A stretch of 56,000 nucleotides of DNA from Symbiodinium natans (GCA_905221605.1 CAJNDS010002078.1:250001-306000); one strand, 5' to 3'. Counted from the first letter of the stretch, positions 33,367-43,505 are shown. Notes: generated from the sequence alone by a model not told the origin. Translations and numbers: made by a program.

Positions 33367-33567
33367 CGGAGAGAGGGAAGGGGAGGGAGGGAGGGAGAAA
33401 AGGCGAGAGGGAGGGAAGGAAGGGCGGAAGGACGGAAGGAAGGAAGGCAGGAAGGAAGGAAGGAAGGAAGCAAGGAAGCAAGGAAGCAAGGAAGCAAGGA
33501 AGCAAGGAAGCAAGGAAGCAAGGAAGCAATGAAGGAAAGGAAAGGAAATCAAAGGACAGGAAAGGAT
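33367..33567 (+). repeat. Purine tract, GGAAGGAAGCAA-type repeats
   Basis: Two hundred bases of almost pure purine on the + strand: GGGA, GGAA and then regular AAGCAAGG repeats. It could form triplex DNA. The Ser/Leu/Pro-rich minus-strand frames are artefacts. Confidence 0.85.
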
Positions 33568-33598
33568 ATGTAGGAAAACATAACATAACATCATATGT

Positions 33599-33632
33599 TA
33601 ATATATATATATATATATATGTATATATTAAA
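33599..33632. repeat. (TA)n tract
   Basis: About 30 bp of TA dinucleotides, flanked by the palindromic-looking CATATGTTAATATA. Confidence 0.85.
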
Positions 33633-33810
33633 ACAAAGTACAACAAAATATTTATAGTGGCATAGAGTAGAATAGAACACAATATCGTAGAGTATGCCTT
33701 TGTATCATAAAAATATAATGAAATCGAAATAGCAAAGCATATATGTATATATTACTGCTATTTGATATAGAATTGAGAATACACAATACATACTTCTTGT
33801 TTGTTTGGCG

Positions 33811-34110
33811 CCGGGCAAGCTTCTTCAACTCGTATGAATCCCTTCCAAACCCATGATGCGAGCATTGTGTTTGCAAATGGGGGGGGGGTCTGCGCCCCCC
33901 CTTCAAACCCCCCGCTGTTTCTTAAAGCCGGGCAAGCTTGCTTCAAAGCATATGAGTATCCTTTCCAAACCAATGCGGCGAGCGTTGTGTTTGCAAATGG
34001 GGGGGGGCTGCGCCCCCCGCAACCCCCCCCCCCCTCCCCGCTGTTTTCTTAGTCCGGGCAAGCTTGCTTCAAAGCACATGAATCCTTCTGATGCGAGCAC
34101 TTTTTTGCAA
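33811..34110 (+). repeat. 117-126-bp tandem repeat, 2.5 copies, with G-run/C-run hairpins
   Basis: Copies begin at 33,811, 33,928 and 34,054, each with CCGGGCAAGCTTGCTTCAAA-like sequence; the third is truncated. The first two contain TTTGCAAATG followed by 8-10 G, a TCTGCG or CTGCG turn and 6-7 C, which can fold into a very GC-rich hairpin. Confidence 0.85.
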
Positions 34111-34127
34111 AAAAACATGAAGACACA

Positions 34128-34735
34128 GTAAGATACAATGATATACAAGAATATAGTATGTACAAGAATATGCAGCAATATACACGTAAAAAAAGAATAA
34201 CTTAGAATAATTTTCAGTAATTGACAATAATATTCAATAATAGACAACAATATACAATAATGTACAAAAATATACAAATATACAAAAATATACAACCCTT
34301 TATACAATATTTTTCAAAAATATACAAAAGATGTACAGCAAGACATACAACAATATAAAATAGTGTACAAAAAACACAATAATATGCAATAGTAGATATA
34401 CAATAGTAGACAATTTTCTACAAGAATATACAATAATATACGATAATATAGAGTAATCTGCAATAATATACAAAGAAAATTCAAGAATATGCAATAATAT
34501 ACAGTAACCTACAAAAACGGAGAACAATATACAATAATTTGAAAAATATACAATAACATTCAGTAATATGCAATAATATGCAATATCACACAAAAACATA
34601 AGAAAATACAAGACAATACAGTAATATTCAACAATATATGCAACAATGTACAATAATATGCAAGAATATACAATGTCATACAATATTATACAAGAATTTC
34701 CACAATACTATGCCAGAATATACATGCTACGCATT
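34128..34735. repeat. Degenerate TACAATAATA satellite
   Basis: About 600 bp composed of variants of ATATACAATAAT with a loose 10-12-bp rhythm. The minus strand stays open for over 120 codons only because this composition rarely makes stops there; the Tyr/Ile/Leu-only translation is not a protein. Confidence 0.8.
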
Positions 34736-34772
34736 TTTGAAACTTCTAATGCCAAGATGCCAGCATTGATTG

Positions 34773-35043
34773 GCAGCCTCTGCAAACTCAGAAATGCTGC
34801 TATTTACAGTATTTCCAGCCTCTGAAATCGTAGAAATGCTGCTATTTTCCGTATTTGCAGCCTCTCGAAACTCAGAAATGCTGCAGTATACAGTATTTCC
34901 AGCCTCTGAAAGCGCAAAACTGCTGCTACAAACAATATCTGCAGCCTCTCTGGAAACTCTGAGATGCGCAAAAATGCGGTGTTTTTTCGGTATTTAGAGC
35001 TTGCGAACGGCCAGAACTGCTGCATTTCTGAGCGTTTACAGCC
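34773..35043 (+). repeat. 42-bp tandem repeat, about 6 copies
   Basis: Units start at 34,773, 34,815, 34,857, 34,899, 34,941 and about 34,996, with consensus GCAGCCTCTGAAACTCAGAA then ATGCTGCTATTTACAGTATTT. The first four are exactly 42 bp (14 codons) and diverge by point changes; the fifth has an insertion. One + frame is open through them, giving a 14-residue repeat, but there is no other sign of coding. Confidence 0.88.
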
Positions 35044-35074
35044 TCCGTTCCGCTTGCAAGAAGCCTTCAGTAAA

Positions 35075-35149
35075 TTAGTGTTTGATCCCAAATAAGTTTT
35101 TTTCTGATCCGCCTAGAAATAAATATTTTTTGATACCAAATTTGATCCC
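35075..35149 (-). repeat. Right inverted terminal repeat (GGATCAA units)
   Basis: On the minus strand this reads as GGATCAA-type units with A-runs and TTATTT spacers, the inverse of 33,273-33,345, although more diverged. Confidence 0.65.
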
Positions 35150-35398
35150 CTACCCGCTTAAATGCTGTAGCCGGTCGTCCTGTTGTGATCTTCACGGATG
35201 GTGCGAGTGACCAGGGGGTTCACAATTCACACTGTTGGGGGGTTTTTACAGTCGCAACATTTCGACCGCCCTCGCTTCTTTTTCTGCCGTGTGCGGGACG
35301 AGCTTTGCGTGAAGTGGCGTGAATCCATGAAGCACATCATCGGACCTGTCGAGGCTTATGCCATTTTGTTCGCCAGGCACGCCTTCCATCAGTTCTGA
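35150..35398 (+). pseudogene. RNase H-like fragment, 3' side of the split RT element
   Basis: At 35,173 the frame reads GRPVVIFTDGASDQG. The FTDGA strand is the first catalytic Asp strand of RNase H-like domains in RT elements. After a frameshift the region continues as ELCVKWRESMKHIIGPVEAY with AILFARHAF, the family's H-x-I-G-x-V/P-E-x-Y helix containing the catalytic Glu. The frame stops at 35,396-35,398 before the next Asp motif. With the fragment at 32,960-33,250 it forms one broken element interrupted by the block at 33,273-35,149. Confidence 0.6.
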
Positions 35399-35659
35399 GT
35401 TGTGCTGAATGCGCAGGTTTGTACATGCCACTTGCGTATTTATCCAGAGTAGCATGTGTGGTTCCGTCACTCGGGTGATTCGGTGCTTTCTCCAAGATGA
35501 AGAAATACAACAACACAGACAATTGAACATAAGCACCATCAACAATCAAAACAACATATTTCTTGCATGCCCTTTGCTCTTTCTGATTGGCACAATGCTG
35601 GAAACGGTGAGTCGATCATGCCCTCACTTGCATGCGCGCCAAAATCGAGAGCATTCAGA
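35399..35659. other. Spacer between retroelement remnants
   Basis: No protein-like frame. It may contain decayed element sequence. Confidence 0.4.
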
Positions 35660-36156
35660 CCAGCGGCACCTAGCAGCGGCAAGACGACAGGCGCATTGAG
35701 GTCATTGCCAACGGCCGGCCACTTGGGATCGCAGTCGACACCACGCTCGTTTCCCGCCTGACGGCTGCGGGCTCCGCAGCAGGGTTGCCGGTGGAACAGC
35801 TGGCGTCGCGCTTGTGACGTGTCAAGGAGCCTACATGCCCTGAATTGTCCGGGTCCAGCCTGCCGGCTGACCGTCGTCGCGCTCGAGATTGGTGGGCGCT
35901 GGAGCGCTGAGGCCGCCACCTTTGTCCGCTTGTTCACAAGGTGCAAGGCGCGGTCAGCACCGCCCCCTTCACGAGGCGCCGCCATCTCTGCCGTCACGCT
36001 CCGGTGCTCCTTCGCTGCCGCGCGATGCTTCGCGGCCAGCCTGCTGTCGTTGCCCGTCACTGGCGCGGCCAATGTCGATGGGGAGCTGCCACCCCTGAGC
36101 GACATCCTCACCGACTCAACTGCGCAGCCACCGCACGCCAGCCGCCTGGCATGACC
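35660..36156 (+). pseudogene. C-terminal fragment of a non-LTR retroelement, type A
   Basis: The first frame reads RRIEVIANGRPLGIAVDTTL then VSRLTAAG, and after a stop a second frame reads ACRLTVVALEIGGRWSAEAA, RCKARSAPP and later DGELPPLSDILTD, ending at 36,154. I recognise this set (a strand with VDTTLVS, then VVALE-GGRW and a P-rich helix) as the region after RT in LINE-like elements that are abundant in Symbiodiniaceae genomes. Stops and frame changes show it is inactive. It differs clearly from the fragment at 36.9-38.1 kb, so two element families are present. Confidence 0.6.
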
Positions 36157-36839
36157 GCTCGCTGCCTCTTGTCCGTAAGCTGTTGCCCTGCTGGGGCTAG
36201 AGCACAATGACCGCGTTGGATGTTGTGTAAAGGCACGCAGAAGAAAACTTCCCGTGCTGGTCCGGAGGGAACGACGCGACGACGATCTCGCCTTTCCGCA
36301 CTGGCTCTCCCCAAGCGTTCACACGGGCTGCACCGCGCAGCTTTTGTTGCCTCAACGAAGTCTCTGCATAGACCGCGGCCTCAGTGCAGCGGGACGCATG
36401 GGCCCCAGGTCGGGCCCCCCTTGAGTGCTACGTCCGGTGCGCAGCGCCAACACCTGGGCGCCGTCTTGACAACTCACACCGGTGGATCACCACGCGAGAT
36501 CACGCGAGTCTTGTGGTGGTACACGCCCTCCTTGTCCGGCGGGCCCAAGCCAAACGAACACATGGGGAACTCGAAGAATTGCACATCTGGGCGAGCCAAT
36601 TTTTGCTTCCACCAAGGCAGATCCCACATCTTGGGGCGGCTGGCTCTGCGAGGGAGGGGGGGTCGGGGCAGAGGGGGGGGGGGGGCCGGGGAAGCACCTC
36701 CGCCCTTCCTTCCTGACCGTGGACGTGACGTATATACGGAAGGAGGTCGAGTTTATGGGCTCCAATGCATGCTCGCCCCCCCCCCCCCTCCGTCTTGACC
36801 GCAGAAGTGAGGTAGAGTTCACACAGAGGAGCTAGTTGT
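36157..36839. other. Spacer with G-run and C-run
   Basis: No recognised domain on either strand. A long G-rich run (36,653-36,685) and a C-run (36,776-36,788) bound a short stretch. Open frames on both strands are Arg/Pro/Gly-rich. Confidence 0.4.
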
Positions 36840-38107
36840 CGGCATAAGCATCCACAGCCAGGCAGCACAGGGTCAAGCTCGGCAGCCGCAAAGACGGCAC
36901 TCGCCAGCACCGTCGCCCCGCGCCAACCATGCCTTGCGAACGCTCCCGCCTTCGGAGTCGGCATACTACGCGACGGCGCACGAGCAGGCAATCTGGGGGA
37001 CACTCCAAGCGTGTTTGGAGGGCGTGCCATCGGAAGAGGCGCTGCAAGCTTGGCCGCTTGCATCGCTACCAGCTGTCTACAGCGGGCTAGGCTTGCGCTG
37101 CTTGGCAGCTCTGATGCAAGGCGCAGCAGGCACAATTCCCTGCTTGCGCGAGGCAGTGGCAACGCGCGACTTGCTGCAAGCGGAAGGCTGGGAAGCCTGC
37201 CCTAGCTGGCAAGCAGCCTGCAACGGCGGCCGGCCGCAACAGCCGCGTGATGCAGGCCCAGGGAACTGGCCGCATGGCTGGCAGTTCCACGCGACGCGGA
37301 CGCGAAACCTCTTTTATCGCGATCGCGTGCTGCTGCCGGCTTTGCAGCCTGCCTCCCAAGCTCTGCTACGCTCGCAGGGCGGGCCGCACGCGGATGCCTG
37401 GCTCTCGGCAGTGCCAAGCGAAGCAGCTCTCACTCTCGCTCCGCAGGCCATGCAGCTCGGGTTGCGGCGTCGCTTGCGTTTGCCCCTGCCGCTCAGCTCC
37501 AATCGCTGCGGCCCACACCGTGGTTGCGGCCAACAAGTCGACCAGTATGGGGACCACGCCCTGGCCTACCCCCGCACAGGGTTGTTGGCACGACGCGCGA
37601 AGACCGTCGAGCGAGCCTGGGTGCGCGTAGCCCGCGAGGCGGTCGGACCTGAGGGGCAGGTCATCCCCCCACAGTGGCTGGTGCACACTACTGCGCCGGG
37701 GGTGCCCGCCGAGGACCGTGCGTTGTGCTGCGATGCCACCCTCGTCTCCCCACTCGCGCGGACAGGGCATCCACAGCCGTGCTCCGGGTGGCCGAACGCC
37801 GCAAGCGGTCCACCTACCCAGAGCTCTGCCGCGCTGGGCCACAGGAACTCGTGGTCCTGGGCGCGGAGATGGGGGGCGCTGGAATGACGAAGCTGGCCGC
37901 TTCGTGCACCACTTCCTGCGCGTCCGGTCGCAGCGAGCGCCTCCCGCTGTTCGCCGCACGGCCGCAGCGGGCTGGTCCCGCCGTTGGTGGGGCATACTAG
38001 GGGTGGCCGTGCTGGGGCAGGCTTGGCCCGCGCCGCCCCACGCTTGTCCAAGGGACGAGCCGCCCCTCGGCCCTGCGAGCCCTAGTCGCCTGCCGCTGCG
38101 CCCGTAG
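36840..38107 (+). pseudogene. C-terminal fragment of a non-LTR retroelement, type B
   Basis: A frame open to 37,887 reads NHALRTLPPSESAYYATAHE, then SLPAVYSGLGLRCLAAL, a Cys/His-bearing CGPHRGCGQQVDQYGDHALA, and CCDATLVSPLARTGHPQPC. The C-x5-C ... H pattern is a zinc-knuckle-like motif at the end of LINE-type ORFs. Coding then moves to other frames: VLRVAERRKRSTYPELC with LVVLGAEMGG, and RWNDEAGRFVHHFLRVRSQR to SRRWWGILGVAVLGQAW. At least two frameshifts (near 37,775 and 37,872) break it, and no RT catalytic core is present here. It is one of the best-preserved repeats in the window. Confidence 0.72.
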
Positions 38108-38874
38108 CCAGGCAGGCGACGTGCAGGCGCCTTGCTGGCGTGTCAATGCAGGTAGTAAGCCTGCCCCTGGCGGCGTAGTCTGGCGCATTCTGGCGCAGTG
38201 GGACAGCAGCCTTTGCAGACGGGGAAAAAAAGTGGTGCGAGGAATGGGGGGTTCATGTTTGGTCCGTTTGGTTGACTGGTTCATATGTGTCATAGGGCGA
38301 TGGTGCAAGGGGTTCTTTTGCGTGATGACGATTTGGGATTTAGGGCTGAGGGTAGAGCCTCTGCTCAATGTCTTATCGTGACCCTACTTTGCTGTGTTGG
38401 GGTTGGTCGTTATAAGAGGTTGGTAGATGTGTGTGGGTGTGTGGAGAAAGGACGACGAAGAGAGGCGGTTCCGGACCCTCTTCGACTCGGAGTCGGATGA
38501 GGAGCCAGGGGACGATTTTGGTGAACTTGGTCGCTCGAGGCGAGGTTTGTCCACGTTTGTTTTGTCAGACTTGTTGGGGAGAGTTGGGGGAGAAGGGGGG
38601 GGGGGAGGTACACCTGCCGCACCAATGGCGTTTCTTTGCTTCCCTGTGGTGATTGCCCGCGGTGCTTGTGGCGGCTAGAGCAAGGCAGACAGTTCTTCTT
38701 TGGTTCTTGATGTGATGCGTTTCTTTTCCGACTCGTCATGTTCTTTCTTGACTAGGCTACTATCTGCGGAGCCTCGAGTGAAACAATCCTCAAAGGCGCA
38801 ACACAGTTACGTTAGCGCTGCGAAGAGCGCAGTTGCGTACAGAAAGGGCTGTTAGGGCCCGGGCGAAAGCTCAG

Positions 38875-38911
38875 GCGAAGGCCAAGGCCAAAGCCAAGGC
38901 CAAAGCCAAGG
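38875..38911 (+). repeat. 12-bp repeat (GGCCAAAGCCAA), about 3 copies
   Basis: Regular alternation of GGCCAAGGCC and AAAGCCAA. It could encode Lys-Ala repeats on the + strand, but no open protein frame surrounds it. Confidence 0.75.
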
Positions 38912-39061
38912 CACCAGTCTACTATTATCAAGTGCCTCCGAGAGCTCGTCGGTGAGTGTAATTTGTGCGTAAATTCTGCCCTCAGTTTTCAATAAATATG
39001 ATACCACATATTTATGTACGTTCTCCTTCGTCCTCACAGCGGCGCAAAGTCTTGTTTCACT

Positions 39062-39141
39062 TTTCATTTAAGGCTGCCTTTAGTGGCGCCTCATTACGCA
39101 CTTTTATTTGAGGCTGCCTTAAGTGGCGCCTCATTAAGCAA
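39062..39141 (+). repeat. 40-bp direct repeat, 2 copies
   Basis: Two tandem copies of TTTCATTTAAGGCTGCCTTT-type sequence continuing AGTGGCGCCTCATTA, differing at a few positions. Each includes the small palindrome GGCGCC. Confidence 0.85.
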
Positions 39142-39482
39142 TGTAACGTAGCATAAGCATACACACATGCATATGCGTACACACACACACACACATATAT
39201 ATACATACACATATATTTTAACGCCTGATTTAAAGCTGGACTATTGTTATTTCTTTAACTTGCAAACCCATAAAGTTTCACGGGTCTCAACCGGGTGGCG
39301 TCGTTACTGCCGACCCTTTTTGAAGAATTCGTAATTAGTACTTTTTGCTTTTCTCCATTCGTTTAATGCTGCTTGAGCGCCACATCGCCTCGCTCCGCGA
39401 TAAAAAGACTTCTCGAATGCGTATTGCTTGTAGATGTAGCGATTGAAATAGGTTGAGGAGTTCCAAGGAGAAGGAAAGGGAA

Positions 39483-39516
39483 CGAGAGAGAGAGCGAGAG
39501 AGAGAGAGAGAGAGAA
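39483..39516 (+). repeat. (GA)n microsatellite
   Basis: About 34 bp of GA repeats with a C interruption. Confidence 0.85.
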
Positions 39517-39660
39517 TACTAGAATGCAATCATCGTTGGTCTGATGCTTGTGTTGCTCTATCGGAGGAAGGGTATCCCTACAGGGGAAGGACACCTCCTT
39601 AAATCAGGTCGCAAGGCGCCGTGGCAGCTACTTCCGGGGTGGTGTGGAAATGCTGCCGAA

Positions 39661-39790
39661 AGTGGTTGATGTGGAGGCTATGTTGGCCCCTCATTGGAGA
39701 GTCTTGGAGGCTATGCTTAGAGGCTCTTGGAAGCTGTGTTGGCCGCTAGTTGGAGAGTTTTGGAGGTTACGTTGGCCTTTCTTTGGGGCG
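39661..39790 (+). repeat. GGAGGCTATGTTGGCC family, upstream cluster
   Basis: Units such as GTGGAGGCTATGTTGGCCCC, TTGGAGGCTATGCTTAGAGG and TTGGAAGCTGTGTTGGCCGC recur every 30-50 bp. The same family makes the much longer array at 42,157-42,840, about 2.4 kb downstream, so the coding-like region between them is flanked by the same repeat. Confidence 0.75.
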
Positions 39791-39818
39791 TCTGAGCGCG
39801 AATTCGCAAGCATGATAA

Positions 39819-40500
<682 letters not shown>

Positions 40501-40506
40501 AACCAG

Positions 40507-41412
40507 ATGACCCACACGCTGGCAGTCATCAAGGAGCTCATGATACGGGGCACGAGGCGCATGAACCAAGTCAGGAGGGTGAATGACTGGCAGACATGGG
40601 GGGGAGGGGAAGCGGCAGCGGAGGCGAGCCTGGAGCAAATCACGCAACTGCTTATGAACCAAGCAAGCAAGGGGGCGCCCACTGTGGAGATGCCAAGCAG
40701 GCAATCCCAGCACCACATCCAACAACTTCTCCGGGAGACCCTTGCGCTCACACAACAGGCCGCGGAAGCACACGAAGTGGTCATTGAGGCCCCACAATGG
40801 TCCCAACCACCGCCGCTACCACCACCGCCACCACCACAAGACCACCCGCATCACCCCACAACAACCAAAGCAGCCACGGCAGCAGCAGAAACAGTGGCAG
40901 AAGAGAAGAAAATGGGGGAAAGCCCCCAACCAAACCCGGCCCACCCAGCGGACGTCATAGGCCTGGCGGCGGGAGCGCAGGAAAACCACGGTGGCAGAGA
41001 GCCGACAGGGGGAGAGCCAACACACATCGTCAAAGCCAGAAACATCCTCACACAGCTCATACCATTCCTAGTCCAGGAGGAGGCACGCCTGGCGGCGCAA
41101 GCAGCCAACGCACTGGATGAATGGCTGGCAGAACATTGGGGTGAACCCATTGTGCTCCTCGAGACACAACACAAGGAAAAGGGCCCCACATCCAAGTTGG
41201 ATCCCACAGAAGGGGAAGAGCCAGACACCCCTGACACCATACCCTGGGCACCCTCGACACCACCCTCACACCTGCAACCGGCCACACACCCCTTAACACA
41301 GCACCGCACGACACATGGGGGGCGCGAACTACACCAACGAGGGCATAGAGTACCAGAAGGGGACTACGACAGCAGACGGAGGAGAACGCATGAGGGAGCC
41401 AGCAGCGACTAG
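40507..41412 (+). CDS. Unknown protein, 301 codons, possibly Gag-like
   Basis: An ATG-to-TAG frame with no internal stop; it is also open upstream into the CA tract, so the true start may be earlier. The N-terminus (TLAVIKELMIRGTRRMNQVR, then EASLEQITQLLMNQ) is helical and basic. The centre is Pro-rich (a PPPLPPPPPP run). A helical Ala/Glu stretch follows (FLVQEEARLAAQAANALDEW), then an acidic and finally a His/Arg-rich tail. Such helical-Pro-helical organisation occurs in Gag-like proteins of retroelements, but no zinc knuckle or other diagnostic motif is visible, so the function is unknown. It is intact and sits among repeats. Confidence 0.5.
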   Translation: MTHTLAVIKELMIRGTRRMNQVRRVNDWQTWGGGEAAAEASLEQITQLLMNQASKGAPTVEMPSRQSQHHIQQLLRETLALTQQAAEAHEVVIEAPQWSQPPPLPPPPPPQDHPHHPTTTKAATAAAETVAEEKKMGESPQPNPAHPADVIGLAAGAQENHGGREPTGGEPTHIVKARNILTQLIPFLVQEEARLAAQAANALDEWLAEHWGEPIVLLETQHKEKGPTSKLDPTEGEEPDTPDTIPWAPSTPPSHLQPATHPLTQHRTTHGGRELHQRGHRVPEGDYDSRRRRTHEGASSD

Positions 41413-41712
41413 GAAAACGATGGGAGCACAGAAAGGGGGGATGACACCGAAGTGCAGCCAGTTTGATGTTACATGTGCGTACGGCCCCGATAGGATGTTT
41501 GAGTGAGTCTGAACCCCAAACCCATCGAGAAAACCGGGAGGCACAGAGGGGGGATGCCGAACAGTAGCAGTTTTTGCAGAACCCCTGACTCCTGAGTATT
41601 TTGGCCAACGGGCCGGACGTCCACTCAACACGAGATGGACGTCATGTACCAACAGACCCGAGACCAGCACGCGCCCCTGGGGGCGGCCTCCCTTCGGGGG
41701 GGTCATGCGTGG

Positions 41713-41714
<2 letters not shown>

Positions 41715-41754
<40 letters not shown>
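41715..41754 (+). repeat. (GA)n microsatellite
   Basis: Forty bases of uninterrupted GA. Confidence 0.92.
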
Positions 41755-41756
<2 letters not shown>

Positions 41757-41832
41757 ACGCTCAGTCTTCCATTGTTTCTCACCCTCTTACTGCCTCTCTT
41801 TATGTTCTTTATCTTGGTGATGCACGCATTTG

Positions 41833-41891
41833 TGGGGCTGGGGCTGGGGCTGGGGCCAGGGCTGGGGCTGGGGCTGGGGCTGGGGCTGGGG
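41833..41891 (+). repeat. (GGGGCT)n repeat, about 9 copies
   Basis: Six-base units GGGGCT with one CCAGGG interruption. Its runs of four G could form G-quadruplexes. Confidence 0.9.
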
Positions 41892-42156
41892 ATCCGGCTG
41901 GATTTGGGGTTGGGGTGGGAGAAGCCTTCAGACGGGGGTCGCGGTTTGGGACGCTGCGGCAGCATCCCTCTTTCGAGAGTGGGGCTGACTGTCCCGGAAC
42001 GTGTTTTTGTTTCCCCGGAAATAAAAACACGAGCCATAATTAGTCGGGAGAGCCGTCTGGGATACCGGTAGATTTTATTGAGGCTTGAACTTAAGGCTTG
42101 GAACAAAGCGTTAAGGCACAGGCTTCAGAAACGATTTTTTAGGGGAATCCCTTTTG

Positions 42157-42840
42157 AAGGGTCTTGGAGGCTATGTTGGCCCCTCTTAGAGGGTCTTGGA
42201 GGCTACGTTGGCCCCTTCAGAGGGTTTTGGAGGCTAGGTTAGAGGCAATGTTTGCCCCTCTTAAGAGGGCCCTTGAGGCTATGTTGGTCCCTCTTAGAGG
42301 GTTTTTGCATTTGCTCTTCTGAGAGTGTCTTGGAGGCTATGTTGACCCCGTTTAGAGGGTCTTGGTCTCTCTTAAAGGGTCTTGGAAGCTATTTGGAGGC
42401 TTTGTTGGTGCCTTATTATTAGAGAGTCTAGGGGGCTACGTTGGAGCTGGAGGGTCTTGGAGGCTATGCTGGTCTCTAGTTAGAGGGTCTTGACGGCGAC
42501 GTTGGCCCACCTTGGTTGGTGCCCTTATTAGAAAGTCTTGGGGGCTATGTTGGCCTCTAGCTGGAGGGTCTTGGAGGCTATGCTGGTCTCTAGTTAGAGG
42601 GTCTTGACGGCTACGTTGGCCCATCTTGGGGGGTCTTGGTCCCTTTTGAAGGGTCTTGGAGGCTATGTTGGCCCCTCTTAGACCCCGTTTAGAGGGTCTT
42701 GGAGGCTATGTTGGTCTTTGTTAAAGGGTCTTGGAGGCTATTTGGAGGCTTTGTAGGTGCTCTTCTTAGAGAGTGTTGGGGGTTGGGTTGGGGTCTAGCT
42801 GGAGGGTCTTGGAGGCTATGCTGGTCTCTAGTTGGAGGTG
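42157..42840 (+). repeat. Degenerate GAGGGTCTTGGAGGCTATGTTGGCC array
   Basis: About twenty units of 30-50 bp, each with GAGGGTCTTGGAGGCTATG or a close form followed by TTGGCCCCTCTTA or TGGTCTCTAGTTA. Two larger higher-order copies (about 42,440-42,500 and 42,555-42,625) share the same order of variants. No coding frame is preserved. Confidence 0.85.
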
Positions 42841-43180
42841 GGTGGGGTGGGGGAGTGGGTGGCAGAGTGGGGGAAGTGGGTGGGGTGGGGGGGAAACTGG
42901 GTGGGGGGGAAGGGGGGAGGTGGGGGGAAGTGTGGGAAGTGTGGGGAAGGGGGGGGGGGGGGGGGAGTGGGGGGGGGGAAGGGGGAGAAGGGAGAGCGGG
43001 GAGAAGGGAGCGGGGGGAGAGTGGGGAGGGGGGGGTGAGTGGGGGAGGAGGAAGGGGGGGGGAGTGTGGGTGGGGGGTGGGGGGTGGGGGATGGGGGAGT
43101 GGGGGAGTGGGGGAGAGGGGGGGGGGGGGGGGAGTGGGGAGTGGGCAGTGGGGGGGGAGTGGGGGGAGTGGGGGGTTCAG
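42836..43180 (+). repeat. G-rich satellite, GGGGGAGTGGG words
   Basis: Composed almost only of G with T and A spacers, including several runs of ten or more G. Open frames (Gly/Glu/Trp/Arg) on the + strand come from composition. Confidence 0.88.
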
Positions 43181-43185
43181 GCTTC

Positions 43186-43505
43186 GAAGGGTTTGGGGAA
43201 ACCCTTCAGGCTCCGGAAACCCTTCAGGCTCCGAAGGGTTTGGGGAAACCCTGCAGGCTCCGAAGGGTTTGGGAAAACCCTTCAGGCTCCGAAGGGTTTG
43301 GGGAAACTCTTCAGGCTCCGAAGATTTTGGGGAAACCCTTCAGGGTTGGAAGGGTTTGGGGAAACCCTTTAGGCTCTGAAGGGTTTGAAGGGTTTGGGGA
43401 AACCCTTCAGGCTCCGAAGCATTTGGGGAAACCCTGCAGGCTCCGAAGGGTTTGGGGAAACCCTGCAGGCTCCGAAGGGTTTGGGGAAACCCTGCGGGCT
43501 CCGAT
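43186..43505 (+). repeat. 29-bp tandem repeat, about 10 copies, each a hairpin
   Basis: The unit is AAGGGTTTGGGGAAACCCTT followed by CAGGCTCCG. The first 20 bases form an 8-bp perfect stem with a GGGG loop. Changes are often in the right arm (CCTT to CCTG). Since 29 is not a multiple of three, the + frames rotate through the same three peptides, which explains the long open frames; I do not consider it coding. Confidence 0.9.

Larger units (their letters stand above)
33273..35149. mobile_element. AT-rich block with imperfect inverted terminal repeats, inserted in an RT/RNase H pseudogene
   Basis: The left end (33,273-33,345) has three copies of a GGATCAA-A(n)-TTTATTTA unit. The right end (35,075-35,149) carries the same units in inverse orientation, ending GATCC. 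Even the inner borders correspond (ACTAATT at the left, AATTAGT at the right). Between them are purine-rich, TA, 117-126-bp, TACAATA and 42-bp tandem repeats but no credible gene. The flanks read as consecutive parts of one RT/RNase H region, so the block looks inserted. It has no transposase, so if mobile it is non-autonomous. No clear target duplication was identified. Confidence 0.5.
38108..39640. other. Non-coding stretch with small repeats
   Basis: No gene supported. It contains a GGCCAAAGCCAA repeat, a 40-bp direct duplication, CA/TA microsatellites near 39,175-39,215 and a GA tract, listed below where clear. Confidence 0.45.
41413..42156. other. Non-coding with GA and GGGGCT repeats
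   Basis: No gene seen. Contains the two tandem repeats listed below. Confidence 0.45.

Noticed and set aside
34300-34683. Minus-strand frame of 127 codons rich in Tyr, Ile and Leu
   Set aside because: Arises from the TACAATA satellite, which lacks stops in that frame; the translation has no protein-like diversity.
35939-36207. Alternative + and minus frames across the type A retroelement fragment
   Set aside because: They are shadows; only the frame with VVALEIGGRW and PPLSDILTD shows family features.
43186-43505. CRISPR-like array
   Set aside because: There are no unique spacers between units, the units are contiguous, and the setting is eukaryotic.
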